From: Punica granatum
Taxonomy: Eukaryota; Streptophyta; Magnoliopsida; Myrtales; Lythraceae
Assembly (NCBI RefSeq): GCF_007655135.1
Contig: NC_045127.1
Coordinates: forward strand, 17,889,699 to 17,953,698
DNA: 64,000 nt
Direction: 5' to 3'
Under the pieces are notes generated by a model. The model made no database searches, was not told where the DNA came from, and saw only the letters and a program-made list of their open reading frames with translations. A program made the position numbers and the translations under genes. Positions 11,068 through 23,037 of this stretch are shown here, one piece after another (the first letter of the stretch is position 1; each line of letters opens with the position of its first letter).

Positions 11068-12588
11068 CTAGTTCGAGGGCCCAGCGGAGATGTCTATTCT
11101 AGGGTGTATATGGACCTCGCGAGCCCTTTTCTTAGACCTCTCCAAAGCGGCGTTTGCTCGCACCAATTCCTGATCGCGCCTCTGTAGCTCGGCACGGGTT
11201 TGGGCAAGCTCTCTCTGTAGTTGGCGCTGATCAACAAGCTGCTCGTCCTTCTCTGCGACTTCCCGACGAAGACGATCTCTTTCTGCTCTGAGATGAGTTA
11301 GTTCGGCTTGGATGGCCATGTACGGAATGGGAGTTGCGACGGGTGACCTGCCATCTTCAAATCGCGGAGAGTTGACGAGATCCTCGTGTGCTGCTGGACC
11401 CCATCGGTAGAAGCGAATGATGTATTCTTCTGTGGCTTGGAAATCCCGCTCATCAGGGGTCGGATGCTTGGGGAAATATGGACGCTCAGTAATCACAGTT
11501 TGCCACGCATCCAGGACCTGTTTGACGTTACTTTGGCGATCTGCGGGTGTTTGATCCTCCCGCCAAGTATGTTCAAATCTACTTCGCGCCGTATCCTCGG
11601 GGACCGTCTGTAAGCCACCGAACTGCCTCACTACTCGCGCCGGAAAATAAGTGGTAGACCCCGCATGACTCATGAGTGGGACTCCATAAAAATCAGGACA
11701 CCTAAGGGCCATGGGTCCGGGTGGCATCCACGCGGCACGCCACTTGAAGCCCCTAGGTGCTGTTTCACGAAAAATTTTGATCCACTCAGAGATCTTGCGT
11801 TCTTCCACATGCATGAGGGACAACAATCGAGAAATGATCTACTCCGGGCCATTAAAATATATAACCGGGCGCACTAGACCGAAGGGATTTGCGTGGCTTT
11901 GAAACCAAATTTGTAAAAGGATGGGGGATCCTCTTATTCTTCGGTCGCGTGTTCTCAAAACACGGTCGAGGGACCGAATGGTCTCAGCTACAAGGGCTAC
12001 CTCGTAATCGCGCCCTCCGACCACTTGGAGGACAACGCTGGCCAAGGCCGCGTCGATGAGACTATGCGAGCGAGGGAATAAGAGGGTCCCGAAAATTAGT
12101 AGTAAAACCGCATGACATAAATCCTTTCAAAGAAAATCTCCCTGGACTCTGTGTGCTCGGCACTCAATAAAAAGGAGAAGTTTCTCGATTGTTATCTCCG
12201 TGCTGCCGGAGTATGCGAGTTCAGCATTCAAACGAGTCGTCGGAACCCCGAGTAGGTGTGAGACTAGGGTTGATCGGGCAGTGTGGAAATTGGGTTCCAC
12301 AATGCTGTGGACAACTGTGGTTCGACCGATGAGTGTCCGGTATTCCTCAATGGTCGGTGTGAGCTCGGTACCCTGTATGTCGAAGACGGCGCGACTTGGG
12401 TTCCAGAATGTGATGGCGGCCTCGAGGAAATTCCAATCGACGTGTCGGGTAGCCAGCAAGGGAATATCTCCCACGAATGCAGCGATATAGTGGCGGTCGA
12501 CCGGGCGCAGCGTCGTCCATATGCGGGCAATCTCCTCGAGTGGCGGTATGACTCTGTCGAGGCGTGGGCAGGAGACCGGGCGTGACAT
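11068..12588 (-). pseudogene. Extra ORF1 upstream of gag, Ogre type (broken)
   Basis: One frame from the ATG at 12588 to the stop at 11068 (about 506 codons) holds motifs typical of the extra ORF of Ogre elements: FVGDIPLLATRHVDWNFLEA, FWNPSRAVFDIQGTELTPTI and EEYRTLIGR near the N-terminus, then LLSLMHVEERKISEWIKIF. The C-terminal 120 residues are strongly heptad-patterned (RAERDRLRREVAEKDEQL and LAQTRAELQRRDQELV), predicting a coiled coil. The N-terminal part resembles domains found in plant-specific mobile-domain proteins; its molecular role in the element is unknown. In-frame stops at 12127-12129 (TGA) and 11839-11841 (TAG) break it. Confidence 0.8.
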
Positions 12589-13144
12589 CCCTTACCAAGA
12601 TGAAAGGAAGATCGACTTAAGACTAGTTAATACAAATGACACCCTAATTTTGAAATTGGATGATGCATGCATGCAGAAGATAAAATGCCCACGGCTTAAT
12701 GAATAGTATACATCGTACATCTCTCTCGAAATAGGAAAAGACTCAAATGGCACGCAGGCCGACTCAAAAGACAATTGCTGAAGTCGAGTTGGAGGTTTTC
12801 ATGGAGCTCCTGCAGAATGCATGGTTTTAGTACTACAGGGACCGTGTTACGTAAGGATGGGGGCTCCCGACTCAAGGGTGTCAATTCCTTGAAATCGAGC
12901 GGGGATTTTTGGGGGCCTAATCGACAGTCCAACCGTGCGACGTACCCTTACTCGGAACCCCTATCTAACTTGTGTTTCCTAAAATCGGTCGTGGGACGCG
13001 ACCCGTAGGTACCTGAAGCTAGTATGATATGCAATGTGCATGTGAGAAATAAAGGTGCGTAAAGTAGATAAGCGGGAAATTGCGAAAAGCGATAAATAAA
13101 CAAGCAAACAAAGCAAGCGGGAACGAGCCCGAACCCTATAAGTG
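12589..13144 (-). other. Untranslated leader of the Ogre-type element
   Basis: The 556 bp between the primer binding site and the ORF1 start codon have no recognisable coding potential; ORFs up to 90 aa in both directions overlap and show no domain. This would be the 5' leader, expected to carry RNA packaging signals. Confidence 0.5.
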
Positions 13145-13162
13145 TCCCCAGCGGAGTCACCA
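13145..13162 (-). other. Primer binding site, tRNA-Arg type
   Basis: Three bases inside the LTR end, the minus strand reads TGGTGACTCCGCTGGGGA. Its complement ends CGGAGTCACCA, which fits the 3' acceptor arm of a tRNA whose 5' end is GACTCCG, as in plant tRNA-Arg(ACG). A tRNA-Arg primer is known for Ogre/Tat elements. The match beyond the first 11 bases is from memory of the tRNA family and not checked. Confidence 0.7.
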
Positions 13163-13165
13163 AGC

Positions 13166-16045
13166 TGTGCGCACCCGAATTTCGTCTCTTTGGGGCACGC
13201 ATGCGCGCGCCTAAATGCAACGCGGCTTGGGAGTGTCTACCTTCCCGGGGACGCGCGACGGACGCACGTGAGAAGGAGTCGCCACTACCTGTTTACGACC
13301 TGAAGGTCGAGGGCCTGTGAGTTGCCCGGGTCTAGGGGTACGGGATACACCTAATTGCTAAGGCATATGGTCTACGAAACCCGAGATTCCGAATTCGGGG
13401 GTTCTGTTACATGCGAGCCTATATCTCGCATGCCCTATCGGTACTCTAACTTGTCTAGGCTTGCCATTTTTATTTAATTACCACTTAATTAAGTTCTGCT
13501 CATCTTACGCGTTTTGACACCGTAAATTCGAATAGACACTTGAATCGTCCACTCTCCGACCGGGATTATTACATGAATAAATATGCATCATAAAACCCTT
13601 ACATTGTTCTCTCAAATAAAAGATAAATTACAATGACCGAATCCCGGTCGGTTCGCGTTCGGCCGTTATTTCACTCATGCTCACCGTATGATTTTGGAAA
13701 AGACCGGAAATTAAATTAAATACGCACTCGCTGTATGGGGGCATTGGACCCCGTGATCGAAGGTTATGGGCATTGGACCCAGTGAATCGTATCCTAAAGG
13801 ACCGGGCTCGACCCGCATAACAAATAAGTGTAAAAATGTAACAAGAAAGCGCAAAGAAACAAACAATGAGATTTTGTTATCATCGAATTTACGTGAGTTA
13901 ATCAATTATTATCCGGGGTATCTTGGCATACAAATCCTACCCTAAAACAAACAAATAGGATGATGGATAGGGTATGTAGCATTCGGCATCATTTAATGGA
14001 CCTGACAGACATGATGTCCATAGTCAAGTCTCGAATGAGTGGGTTATTTTTAGATTATTCTGTATCGCGACAATATGGCTTTTACAGATTAAAAGTATTT
14101 TCACTTAAAAACCCAAAACCTAACCCTCTATTCGACTATTGCCCATGTTTGATTTAAGCCGAGTTTGTGATTAATTTGTTTTCCCATGTTTTGACCAATT
14201 CTATGCACAAACCTACGTTAGGATCACGGCAGAACAAGAACCGGTAATCATGCCATTGAATCGGTAAATATGTGTGCGCATGAAAATCAAGATACGTTGT
14301 ACGTATCTCGGTGCTTTTGAAATTGTGAATTTTGAAAAGGGCATGACTAACAGTTCTTGAATCGTCGATGCGATTACAAATTATTAATCAATTCGTGCAA
14401 TCCATTTAAAGAAATCAAGTGATTTAATTTAGCCAAATTTAACGTCCCGATTATCCCGTATGTAGAATTTTAGGTTAATTAAAAACTTGTCGAATGCTTT
14501 AGTCTACGGATTTCGAGCCGTCGAGATAGCCATTAGTTGACCGCCCGATAAACTCTAATTTCCGACATTGTCACATAATTACAAAAATGAAATATTTAAT
14601 GGGGCACATACATTGTCGGTGGGTGATCCAAGTAGAAAAGGGCCGGATATTTTAGAAAATGTCCAGGGGACTGAATTGAACGATTTTAAAAAAAGCAGGG
14701 ACTGATTTGAAAATTCTAAAAAAATTGGGGACTGATCTGAAAATTCTTAAAAATGGGGACTGTGTAAAAAAAAGTTTACTGAAAATGTCCTAAGACTTAT
14801 TTGAAATGAATTTGAAAATCTGGACTAATTTGAAAACAAAAAAAGGCCCCAGGACTAAACTGAAACAACTTGGAAAGTTCCTTAGGATGCTTGAAAAATT
14901 CTTGGAATTCCAGGACTGATTGGAAAATAGTAAAATGACTGGTACTTTAATGAAAAGAATTTTTGAGATTCGGGGCAGATCTGAAAAGGGTGAAAAATGG
15001 TCCCGGGACTAAACTAAAACAACTTGAAAAGTTCTTTGGGATTCTTAGAAAAATTCTGAAAAATCCAAGGACTGATTGGAAAATAATAAAAATGACCGGG
15101 GCTTGATTGAAAGTAATTTTGAAATTCGGGGCAGATCTTAAAAAAATAAAACACGTCCTCTGGATTGAAATGTGACAAAATAGAAAGTTCGTAAAATCGA
15201 GTTCGGGACAAATCCGATCACCCACGCGACCCAAGAATACTCATTTCACATTATATCCATCAAGCAAGCAATAATATTCAGGAAAGGAACCCTAATCATG
15301 CCACTAAGTCGAGAATTTACCTAGTTCGGAAAGTTGAGGGGCTTCTCTGTAAAAATAAAAAAAATCGCCGGATGAATCGGGCCGGATCGGATCGGACCGG
15401 ACCGCCCGAAGGAGAAACCGCCCGGAAGAGAAGCTGGGCCGGACTGGAGCGCCTTGGGCCTGAATGGGCCGAGCCTGCAAAGGAAGAGAAATGGGCCGAG
15501 GCCCGTTAGCCGAAGGGCGGCCGGGATCGGGGGGCAGCGGCGGCGCGAGGCTGGGGGCGGCGGTTCTCCCCCCTGGAAGCCGCGATGACGGCACGAGAGG
15601 GCTCAGGAGATGGCTTTGGGCGCCGCCGATGCTTCGCCGTGGTCGATCGGGACCTCACCGGCGCTTAATCGGCCGGAATCGGGGGGGGAAAGTTGCGGTT
15701 TTCCGGCGAAGTTCCGAGTTCTCCAATTTCAAAATTCGCCAAATCGAGAGCCAATTTTCTGTTTTTTCACACTGGGTCCTGTTCGTGTCCATCCGAATTG
15801 CCTTTCTCTCCAATTAATTTCAATTTCGTCCGCTTTTTCGTTGAGATTTCGGCCGATCTTGGAGGAAATCGCGGAAATTCGCGATTTGGGGATCTCGGGC
15901 CGGCGGGGTCGCGGGCAGCCGGCGAGCGCTGCCCGACTGCCCGAATCGTTTTTTTTTTTTTAAAAAAAAAGCCCGCGGTCACGGACAGCCGGTCAACGCT
16001 GCCCGGCTTGCCCGTGACCTACCCAAATGTTTTCTTTTTCTTTTC

Positions 16046-16076
<31 letters not shown>

Positions 16077-16188
16077 ATTTAATTTAAATTAAAAATTTTA
16101 TTCTTTTTTTTTTAAGAAAAGGTAATAAATTGAAAAAAAATGACGATTTTGCCCCTTGGAGCCGATGGACCGAAATGGGGTGCTGACA
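13166..16188 (-). repeat. 5' LTR of the Ogre-type element, complete (3.02 kb)
   Basis: On the minus strand it starts TGTCAGCACC at 16188 and ends GGTGCGCACA at 13166, giving TG...CA ends. The outer half (14688-16188) matches the partial LTR at 1-1521. The inner half (13166 to about 14650) matches the lone LTR at 38313-41774 at clearly lower identity. Between 14650 and 15230 a degenerate repeat of about 30 bp around 'ggactgatttgaaaattc' recurs, and a (TA)n run lies near 16050-16075. Confidence 0.92.
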
Positions 16189-19100
16189 ATGCCTATACAG
16201 CCTGAGCTGCCGAGTAGTGACGAACGATATGAATAATGGATTCCATGGAATTAAAGCAGCGGCTGCAGCGAGGATTCAGGTTGAGTCCTCTTCTGGCAAG
16301 GGTATTAGCACAGGGAAGACGAATGTGAGAGCATCGTCAAAGAAATATTAGGATTTTAGGAAGGCAGTTGGAGGACCATATCCAATCCCACTCCTTTGGT
16401 CTGCTGCGGTTGGGATCACGACCATGGGCTAATTCATATGCTGACGCTATATCGAACTGGCCTTTTGGAGAGAATTCCTAGCTATATAACCTTCCCCTGT
16501 TCTGGTGAAAGGAATGGCTTGACTTTGAATGGTGCTAATGGTATGATCAGGGAGAAGGATAAAGATGCCGAAGGAATCGCAGCCACTCGTTGAGATGCAT
16601 CTTTGAACAAGCATGTTCTCCTGTTCTCGAGTAAGGGGTCCCTCGATGGTAGTTGCAAGAGGACCATTTCCCATCCAATCATCATACCAAAAGGAAGTGG
16701 ATTGGCCACATTGTACAAAGCATTTATACTAGCAAGACAAATCTCTCGGCCTGCATGAAGGCCTTTCTAGGAATCGGAATAAGAAGTGGGGTTTTTTGGG
16801 TTTAGATTCCTATTAAAATATTTGCATATCAGTGCACGAGCCCACAGGGAATTCTAGCTGTGAGCAAATCACCAAGCAAATTTGGCCGACGTTGCAAGAT
16901 TTCGGCTTTCAGTCTGTTTGATACCTAAACCCCGGTTTCGTCACAGTTTCCCAATTGATGAGATGAATCTTCCTTTTATCATCCGTAGAACCCCACAAAA
17001 GTCCCTATTGATTTTATCTAAGGAGAGAGCGGTCTTTTTGGGGAGGATGGAGCACTGCATCACATAAGCCAGGATAGTAGAGGTAACTGAATTGATAAGA
17101 GTGAGTCTACCTGCCAGAGAGAGAGTGGTGCTTTCCACCAAGTTAGTCGGTCCCCGACTTTATCAATGACAAAATCAAATTTCATATCCGGTTTGCAAAG
17201 GCTCATGGGAAATCCTAGGTAATTCCCAAGGTCCGTAGTCAACAAGATGCCAAAGGTGGTAGCTATTCTCGTTCTAGTACTATTAGTCACGTTGGGGCAC
17301 ACACAAATTTGGGATTTAGAATCTATTGATCGTATCGAGTACGCAGTTACAGGTCTTAGAGTCAGTGTTGGCAAGAAGGACCAGGTCATCTGCGAAAAAG
17401 AGATGAGAAAATTTTGGCCCAGATCGAGACTTTGATACACTTTCAGTTCCTCCAATCAGACTATTCAGTGATTATCGCACCAAAACCTCCATGCAGAGAA
17501 TCAACAAGTAAGGGGAAAGTGGATCTCCTTACCGAATACCCCTTTAAGGGAGGAAGGGTTCCAACTTCCCAGCATAGAGGAGGACGAAAACACTTGTCGA
17601 CAAGATACATTGCATGATAAGTTTGTTAAAGTGTTCCGGAAAGCGGAACCAAGATAAGACAGTGTGGATGAACAAACATTCCAACCTATCATAAGCCTTC
17701 TCCAAGTCAAGTTTAATCACCATTACCCTTGAGCGACCTGATTTACTCTTCATCGAGTGCAGTATCTCATGGAGGACATTATCCGCGGCTCATCACCCGG
17801 GATGAAACTCGTTTGATAAGGAAAGATGATCTTATCTAACAGAGGTCGAATACGGTTGACGATAATTTTGGAAATCACCTTGTAGAATGTATTGCAGAGG
17901 CTTATAGGGCGATACTGGGAAATGCTTTCAGGGGCACGACACTTTGGTATAAGAGAAACGAGGGTGTCATTGATGCCCTCCCGAAGCATGACAGTGCGGA
18001 ACACATTTTTAATTAGGAGGGCAAGAGAGAAACTGATATGCTCCCAAGACTTTTGGGAAAAGATTGGGTAGAGACCATCCAGTCCCAGAGCTTTGTACGG
18101 TTTGAGGCATCAGAGGGCTCGCTTGATTTCTGGGATCGAGACCGGTTCTACGAGGGATTGGATATCCACGTCAGGTAGGGGAACGAGCCAAGTGGGTTTA
18201 GGTCATGGGTCCTAGAGAGACACCATGTGCTCCGAGGAATATAAGTGAACATGGATAGCCTCTTGAATTGGCTGCGGGTCGTAGGTCTAAGCACAAACTG
18301 AAGTTTTAAGGACCACAATCTTGTTAGACGACCTACAAATGAGAGTGGAGACATGAAAGAATTTGGTGTTACAGTCTCCATCAAGATTGAGCAAGAGGGA
18401 ATTTGGGTTCAAGGATAGGGCATGTTGAGCCCCTTTGAGTCGGCTTAAGATACGATATTAACGATGAAAGATATTGCCGAAAACCTCCTTCTTGCAGATT
18501 TTCACTCTCTCTTGGAAGATCATGGTGGCCAAGACAAGATAATCAGCCGCTTCCCCCCAAGCTGAGTCAACGATTGAAGGAAAGTCTTTAATGAGAGAGC
18601 CACATAGTTGCTAATCTAAAAGGGCGAGGGAGACCACTGCTTGGATTAACAAGGAGGATAACTTTAATGGGGCAGCGGTCAGAATGCACCCTAGGAAGAT
18701 GAGACACTTGAAGATTGGGAAAGATAGTAGCGAAGACGCATTCGTGATGACACGATCTAAGCATTCCTGGATGAGCCCATCCCTATTCCGAAGATTCGAC
18801 CAAGTAAACCTAAGGCCTGATAAACCTACATCTATAAGCTTGCACTTCTCAATAATCTCCCGAGACCTACTGGACGCCCTACTATCCACCGGTTTACCAC
18901 CCAATTTCTCACTAGGATCAAGGATGTCATTAAAGTCCCCCAAAACAGTCCAAGGCAAGTCATGAGCATTAGACAACGTAATCAAATTATTCCTATCAAT
19001 TAAATTATGGCAGGCATAAACGACACTAAGTAAACCAAAAAGGTGAGAAGGGATGACCTCAACCAAGGCATGAATCTCCTGTTTGGCGGTGGCTATGATT

Positions 19101-19392
19101 CGCAAGTCGACTCGCTGAGAATCCGATCATTTTAGTGCAGTGAAAATGATTGAAGGGCAGCGATCTTGCTATGGCAGCAACTCGCTCTCCATCCACTCTG
19201 ATCTCCGTGAGCAGTAGTATATTCGGTCGGTGAGCACTGACCAAATCCAGGACAGTCCTTCGAAAGTTATGATTCGTCGCTTCACTGCAGTTCCACACCA
19301 GCATGATCATGTGGAGCAAGTGAGGGTGAGTGAAATTATCCGTAAAGGCGGACAAATCAGTTAGTTCCGGGTAGAGCTCGAGGCTCTGATCC
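16189..19392 (-). pseudogene. Degenerate L1-type LINE, ORF2 remnant
   Basis: Minus-strand pieces in several frames give a LINE ORF2 in correct order. The endonuclease begins near 19310 (MLVWNC, FRRTVLDLV, then DLPWTVLGDFNDILDPSEK at about 18955). Reverse transcriptase follows (VSLIPKCRAPESISQYRPISLCN at about 17930, VIKLDLEKAYDRLE at about 17720, FADD at 17385-17396, LSLAGRLTLI near 17120). The zinc-binding zf-RVT region comes last (GNGPL...EGPLTREQENMLV near 16650; ARRGLNLNP near 16290). Many frameshifts and stops show it is old. The sequence stops mid-domain at 16188, where the gypsy LTR begins, and at the other side abuts a copia LTR at 19393. Confidence 0.85.
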
Positions 19393-21309
19393 TGGTGAAA
19401 GATTAAACAAGCATAAGCACAACGGAAGCGATAAAACCGATAAAACAAAAATTTCATCGATTAAGCATGAAAGGATTGTACCCGGAATCCAATCCCAGGT
19501 TTGCAATATCACCATCCATCGACTTATGTGGCTTAACATCTACGAGAAAGTCTTCATCGATGATTACCTCTTGAAGCAAGAGTCCCATAGATGTCGGTGT
19601 AGAGCTGATCAAATGCTCGGCCTCTAGCTTGTCCACAAGGACTCGACTTTCACCAAGGAGCACCTCTCTACGCTTCCTAGCTGACCTGTGCCTTGCCCCA
19701 CAGCCACACAAGAAAGCTCTGATAGAAGAGATGCGATGAAGTGGTCTCGAGGCAATCCGAAAAAGAAAAACAAGTTCAATTTTGGCTCTTCAATGGAGGT
19801 AAGGAGCAGCAGCAGTGCTGAACCTTTCGGTGGTCTCTCTTTCACGTTGGCCTCCTTGAGGCTCTATTTTAAATAATAACAAGTCTTAGATACATACAAG
19901 AGCTTAGAGTTAATCTTAGCCTCATATATCTTTATATATATTGCATAATTAAACATAAGAGCTAACTTTGCAACTTTAATCAATTCTCAATTAATTAATA
20001 TCGCAAACACATCCTTGTAATAGCCAAGACCTAACTTTAGTCCAAAATAGAAAGACCGAATTATCGTCAAGACTAGTTTCCATATATAGACTTTCTATTT
20101 ATGGGAACTTTGCAAATAAGGAAAGTTCCATTCATATCTCTTATAAATATTTCTCATTAGGATCCACCTCAATTTGGGATGTGCTAGCAACCTTACAATC
20201 GAATTGCAAATCTAATCCGATAATTGATTCCTAATTAACTACCTTAATTAGAATTAATTAATTCTTGGCTTAAACGAGTCCTATTGGGTGTGACTAATTA
20301 GGTTCACCATTAATTGGCAATGAGTTTATAACATCAACTTTTTGACATTATTGGAAACTCCTTTCTACACCAGAAGGCCAAACTTTCAAAATGCCCTTGG
20401 CTCTCAGAAATAATGAATAACGTCGAGCACAACATGTCATGACCATTCAAGTAAATGATAAATGTTCGATTAAGACATTCTTACGGACCAATGATCATAC
20501 ATGCACTCGAATGCTTTCATTGCAAGATCCCAATCAAACCGAGGTCATGGTTAATGTCAAACCCTATAGCTGACCTTATGGAGTGTTCGGGTTTCCATTC
20601 TTTGATCATTAGGACTTAAACGAGAAATTCCTTTCTATTTAAGTCCAACTACCTTCGTCAATGATTTCTTGATCAAGAATCAACCTCATATCCATAGGAC
20701 ATTTTCCCTGTTCATTTACGTTAATGAATTTCCTTTTTAACCGGCCACCTGCCTCCATACACAACTAACTAAAGTCACTGGCTGAAGAATACTATGCTAG
20801 GCATAAGTATATAAACAATAGCAAACTTTAGCCACCTATGTACAAGGTAACTGTGCCATCTCAAATCTGAGGATTACAAGCACTAATATGATCTAAATAA
20901 TGTTTCATTGACATTAATAAAATACCATGCTTACATTATCTGAGTGTCATGTTGGACCTACTTATCACAAAAGTACCCACATGTTTGTCTCGACATTTAA
21001 TGTCATATAGCATGAGACTTACTATTCCATTATTATTAGTATTGCATATTATTTATGAACACAGATAGAGATGACGATCTTTCGGAGTGATAATGCCTAA
21101 TTAAGACTACTACGATTGTGAATTGTTTTTAAGAAACTTGTATTAGAGTACCGCGTCACTCATATTCCTCCTTGAGAATGAAGCATCAAAAAAGAATTTT
21201 CCAGATTTATTCTGATAAATGTACACATATTATGAATAACAGAACATTAGTTGTCATAAATAGGAATTATCAAAAGTACATATAACGGCTCTAGAACATA
21301 CAATTAACA
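19393..21309 (-). repeat. Ty1/copia 3' LTR (about 1.9 kb)
   Basis: On the minus strand a purine tract AGTGGGAGAT (21319-21310) precedes TGTTAATTGTATGTTC, the usual copia PPT-to-LTR junction. A TATA-like stretch (TATATATAAAGATATATGAGG) lies near 19940. U5-like sequence (TTTATCGCTTCCGTTGTGC) leads to a likely end TTTCACCA at 19393, after which LINE sequence starts. No second copy of this LTR is in the window, so the outer end is inferred from sequence character. The ORFs of 60-85 aa inside (19454-19845) are not genes as far as I can tell. Confidence 0.65.
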
Positions 21310-21323
21310 ATCTCCCACTTGCA

Positions 21324-22228
21324 CTAGAGCATTTCAGTACAATATCTAAAACCCATCTTCTCAAGACATGTGTCCAGCTTCTGCTGTGTCATAGCCTTCG
21401 TGAGTGGATCAGCTGCGTTGTCCGTTGAAACTATTTTCTGCATGGCTACATCGCCTCTCTTGATAATCTCTCGAATGATATGAAATCTTCTCTTAATGTG
21501 TTTGGATTTCTGGTGTGCTCTTGGTTCCTCTGCCTGAGCAATGTCTCCATTATTGTCATAGTAGAGAGTGACTATTGATGATATGGAAAGAACCACGCAA
21601 AGTTCTGTAACGAACTTTCGAATCTAAACTGCCTCCTTTGCTACATCAGATGCGGCAATATATTCAGCCTTTGTGGTGGAATTTGCAATCGTTGCTTACT
21701 AGGAACTCTTCCAACTAACTGTATCTCCATTACAGGTGAATATATAACTGGAGATAGAATTCCTATCTCCACATCTGACTGAAAATCAACGTCTGTAAAA
21801 CCATCTAGTCTCAATTCACCTCCTCCATAAACAAGGATCATATCCTTAGTTTTTCTCAAGTGCTTAAGGATATTTTTGACAGCAATCCAATGTTCTAATC
21901 CTGGATTGGATTGAAATCTACTAGTTATATTAATAGCATACGTGATATTCGGCCTAGTACACAACATGAAATACATAAGGCTACCAATGGCCGAACCGTA
22001 TAGTACCTTGGCCATATTTTCCCTCTCCTCTAGTGTCTTGGGTGACATCGCTTTGGAGAGGTGGATACCCTGTCTCAAAGGGAGCAATCCTCTCTTGGAA
22101 TCAAGCATGTTGAACCTTTTCAACACCTTGTCCAAGTATAAACTTTGAGAGAGACCTATAAATCTCTTGGGTCTATCTCTATAGATTCGAATTCCTAGAA
22201 TATAGGTCGCTTCTCCCAAGTCCTTCAT
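21324..22228 (-). pseudogene. Ty1/copia pol fragment (RT C-terminus and RNase H)
   Basis: Two minus-strand frames give the end of a copia polyprotein: KDLGEATYILGIRIYRD and SLMYFMLCTRPNITYAI of reverse transcriptase at 22228-21641, then RNase H sequence with LYYDNNGDIAQAEEP, HIKRRFHIIREII and DNAADPLTKAM at 21596-21324. The two parts are in different frames. The sequence upstream of KDLG (gag, protease, integrase and most of RT) is missing, so this is a 5'-truncated or deleted element with its 3' LTR retained at 19393-21309. Confidence 0.88.
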
Positions 22229-22732
22229 GGTGTATTCATGAATTTGAATACAAATTTGAATTCCAAGGAGTATTCATGCTGAGAGGGGAAATAACCTTGA
22301 ATGGTCAATTTTTCAAAATTGCCAGGCTATATCTTCCCTAATACAAAAAAGTTTATGTGAGTTGCATTGATGAAGTCAGTAAAACATATTGTTTTTCCTC
22401 CATAATACCACCTCTTTGGCTTCAATAACTTGTAAGAGTTTATTAATAAGATAGTTAATAAAAAAAGGTGTATTTATTACTCTTAAGTGAATGGTTTACC
22501 TCTGATCAAAAAGCCGTGAAAGATAACTTATATGAATGTACTAGATTTGAGATTAATGGCCAGCATCGGTCCATAGAGGGATGAAACCAAGTTTATCTCA
22601 CGAACAACATGGATATTAAATTGAAAATGTGGGAGTTAAAACTTCAGGAGAAATAGCCAAAAGGATAAAAAAAAAAAATCCTTTTAGCGAGAGTCATATG
22701 TTGTGCTTTATCTAATTGACCTCGGAGGAAAT
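22229..22732. other. Sequence between two copia elements, no gene seen
   Basis: AT-rich sequence without recognisable coding potential. It contains the target site of the next element: GAAAT at 22728-22732 is repeated at 27846-27850. Confidence 0.5.
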
Positions 22733-22963
22733 TATTACGAGATATGACTTGATTTCCGAACATTTCTATATATTTCCCGAGATTTGTTACATTGGAATCT
22801 TTTTGTATATTATGATACTTTAGGATATTCCTTTGTATAGTTTATACGGTATCCTTTTATGTTTCACTTGCCATAGAGGTTGATGAGTATCCTCTATATG
22901 CATACGGTTAACAGATCAATGAAGTTTATCACTTTCCATTCATTCAATTCTCATTTTATCACA
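22733..22963 (+). repeat. 5' LTR of the plus-strand copia element
   Basis: It begins TATTACGAGATATGAC and ends TTTTATCACA. Both LTR copies begin TA instead of the usual TG, so the change may predate insertion or reflect a family variant. It matches 27615-27845 over its full length. Confidence 0.93.
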
Positions 22964-22975
22964 TGGTATCAGAGC
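22964..22975 (+). other. Primer binding site, initiator tRNA-Met type
   Basis: TGGTATCAGAGC lies directly after the LTR end and is the standard copia primer site complementary to the 3' end of initiator tRNA-Met. Confidence 0.9.
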
Positions 22976-23037
22976 TACACATGCTTGAAACCGATCAAAT
23001 CCTTGTTGATATTCGTTTCTTGTTTTCCAGTTATCCC

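Larger units (their letters stand above)
1..16188 (-). mobile_element. Ty3/gypsy LTR retrotransposon, Tat/Ogre type (3' LTR cut by window edge)
   Basis: Read on the minus strand the order is 5' LTR (13166-16188), primer binding site, extra ORF1, gag with zinc knuckle, protease, candidate intron, reverse transcriptase, RNase H, a second archaeal-type RNase H, integrase, a tandem-repeat-rich 3' region, polypurine tract and 3' LTR (1-1521, incomplete). The extra ORF upstream of gag, the dual RNase H, the large LTRs and the 3' tandem array are known traits of the Tat branch and especially of Ogre elements. If the missing LTR part equals the complete copy, the element would span about 17.7 kb. The whole gag-to-integrase region lies in one frame but is broken by at least five in-frame stops, and ORF1 by two more, so this copy cannot make its proteins. 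It sits inside an older LINE that continues from 16189. Confidence 0.93.

Noticed and set aside
19454..19845. Small ORFs (60-85 codons) before the LINE endonuclease as LINE ORF1
   Set aside because: They carry no zinc knuckle or DUF4283 motif and fall within the U5-like part of the copia LTR.
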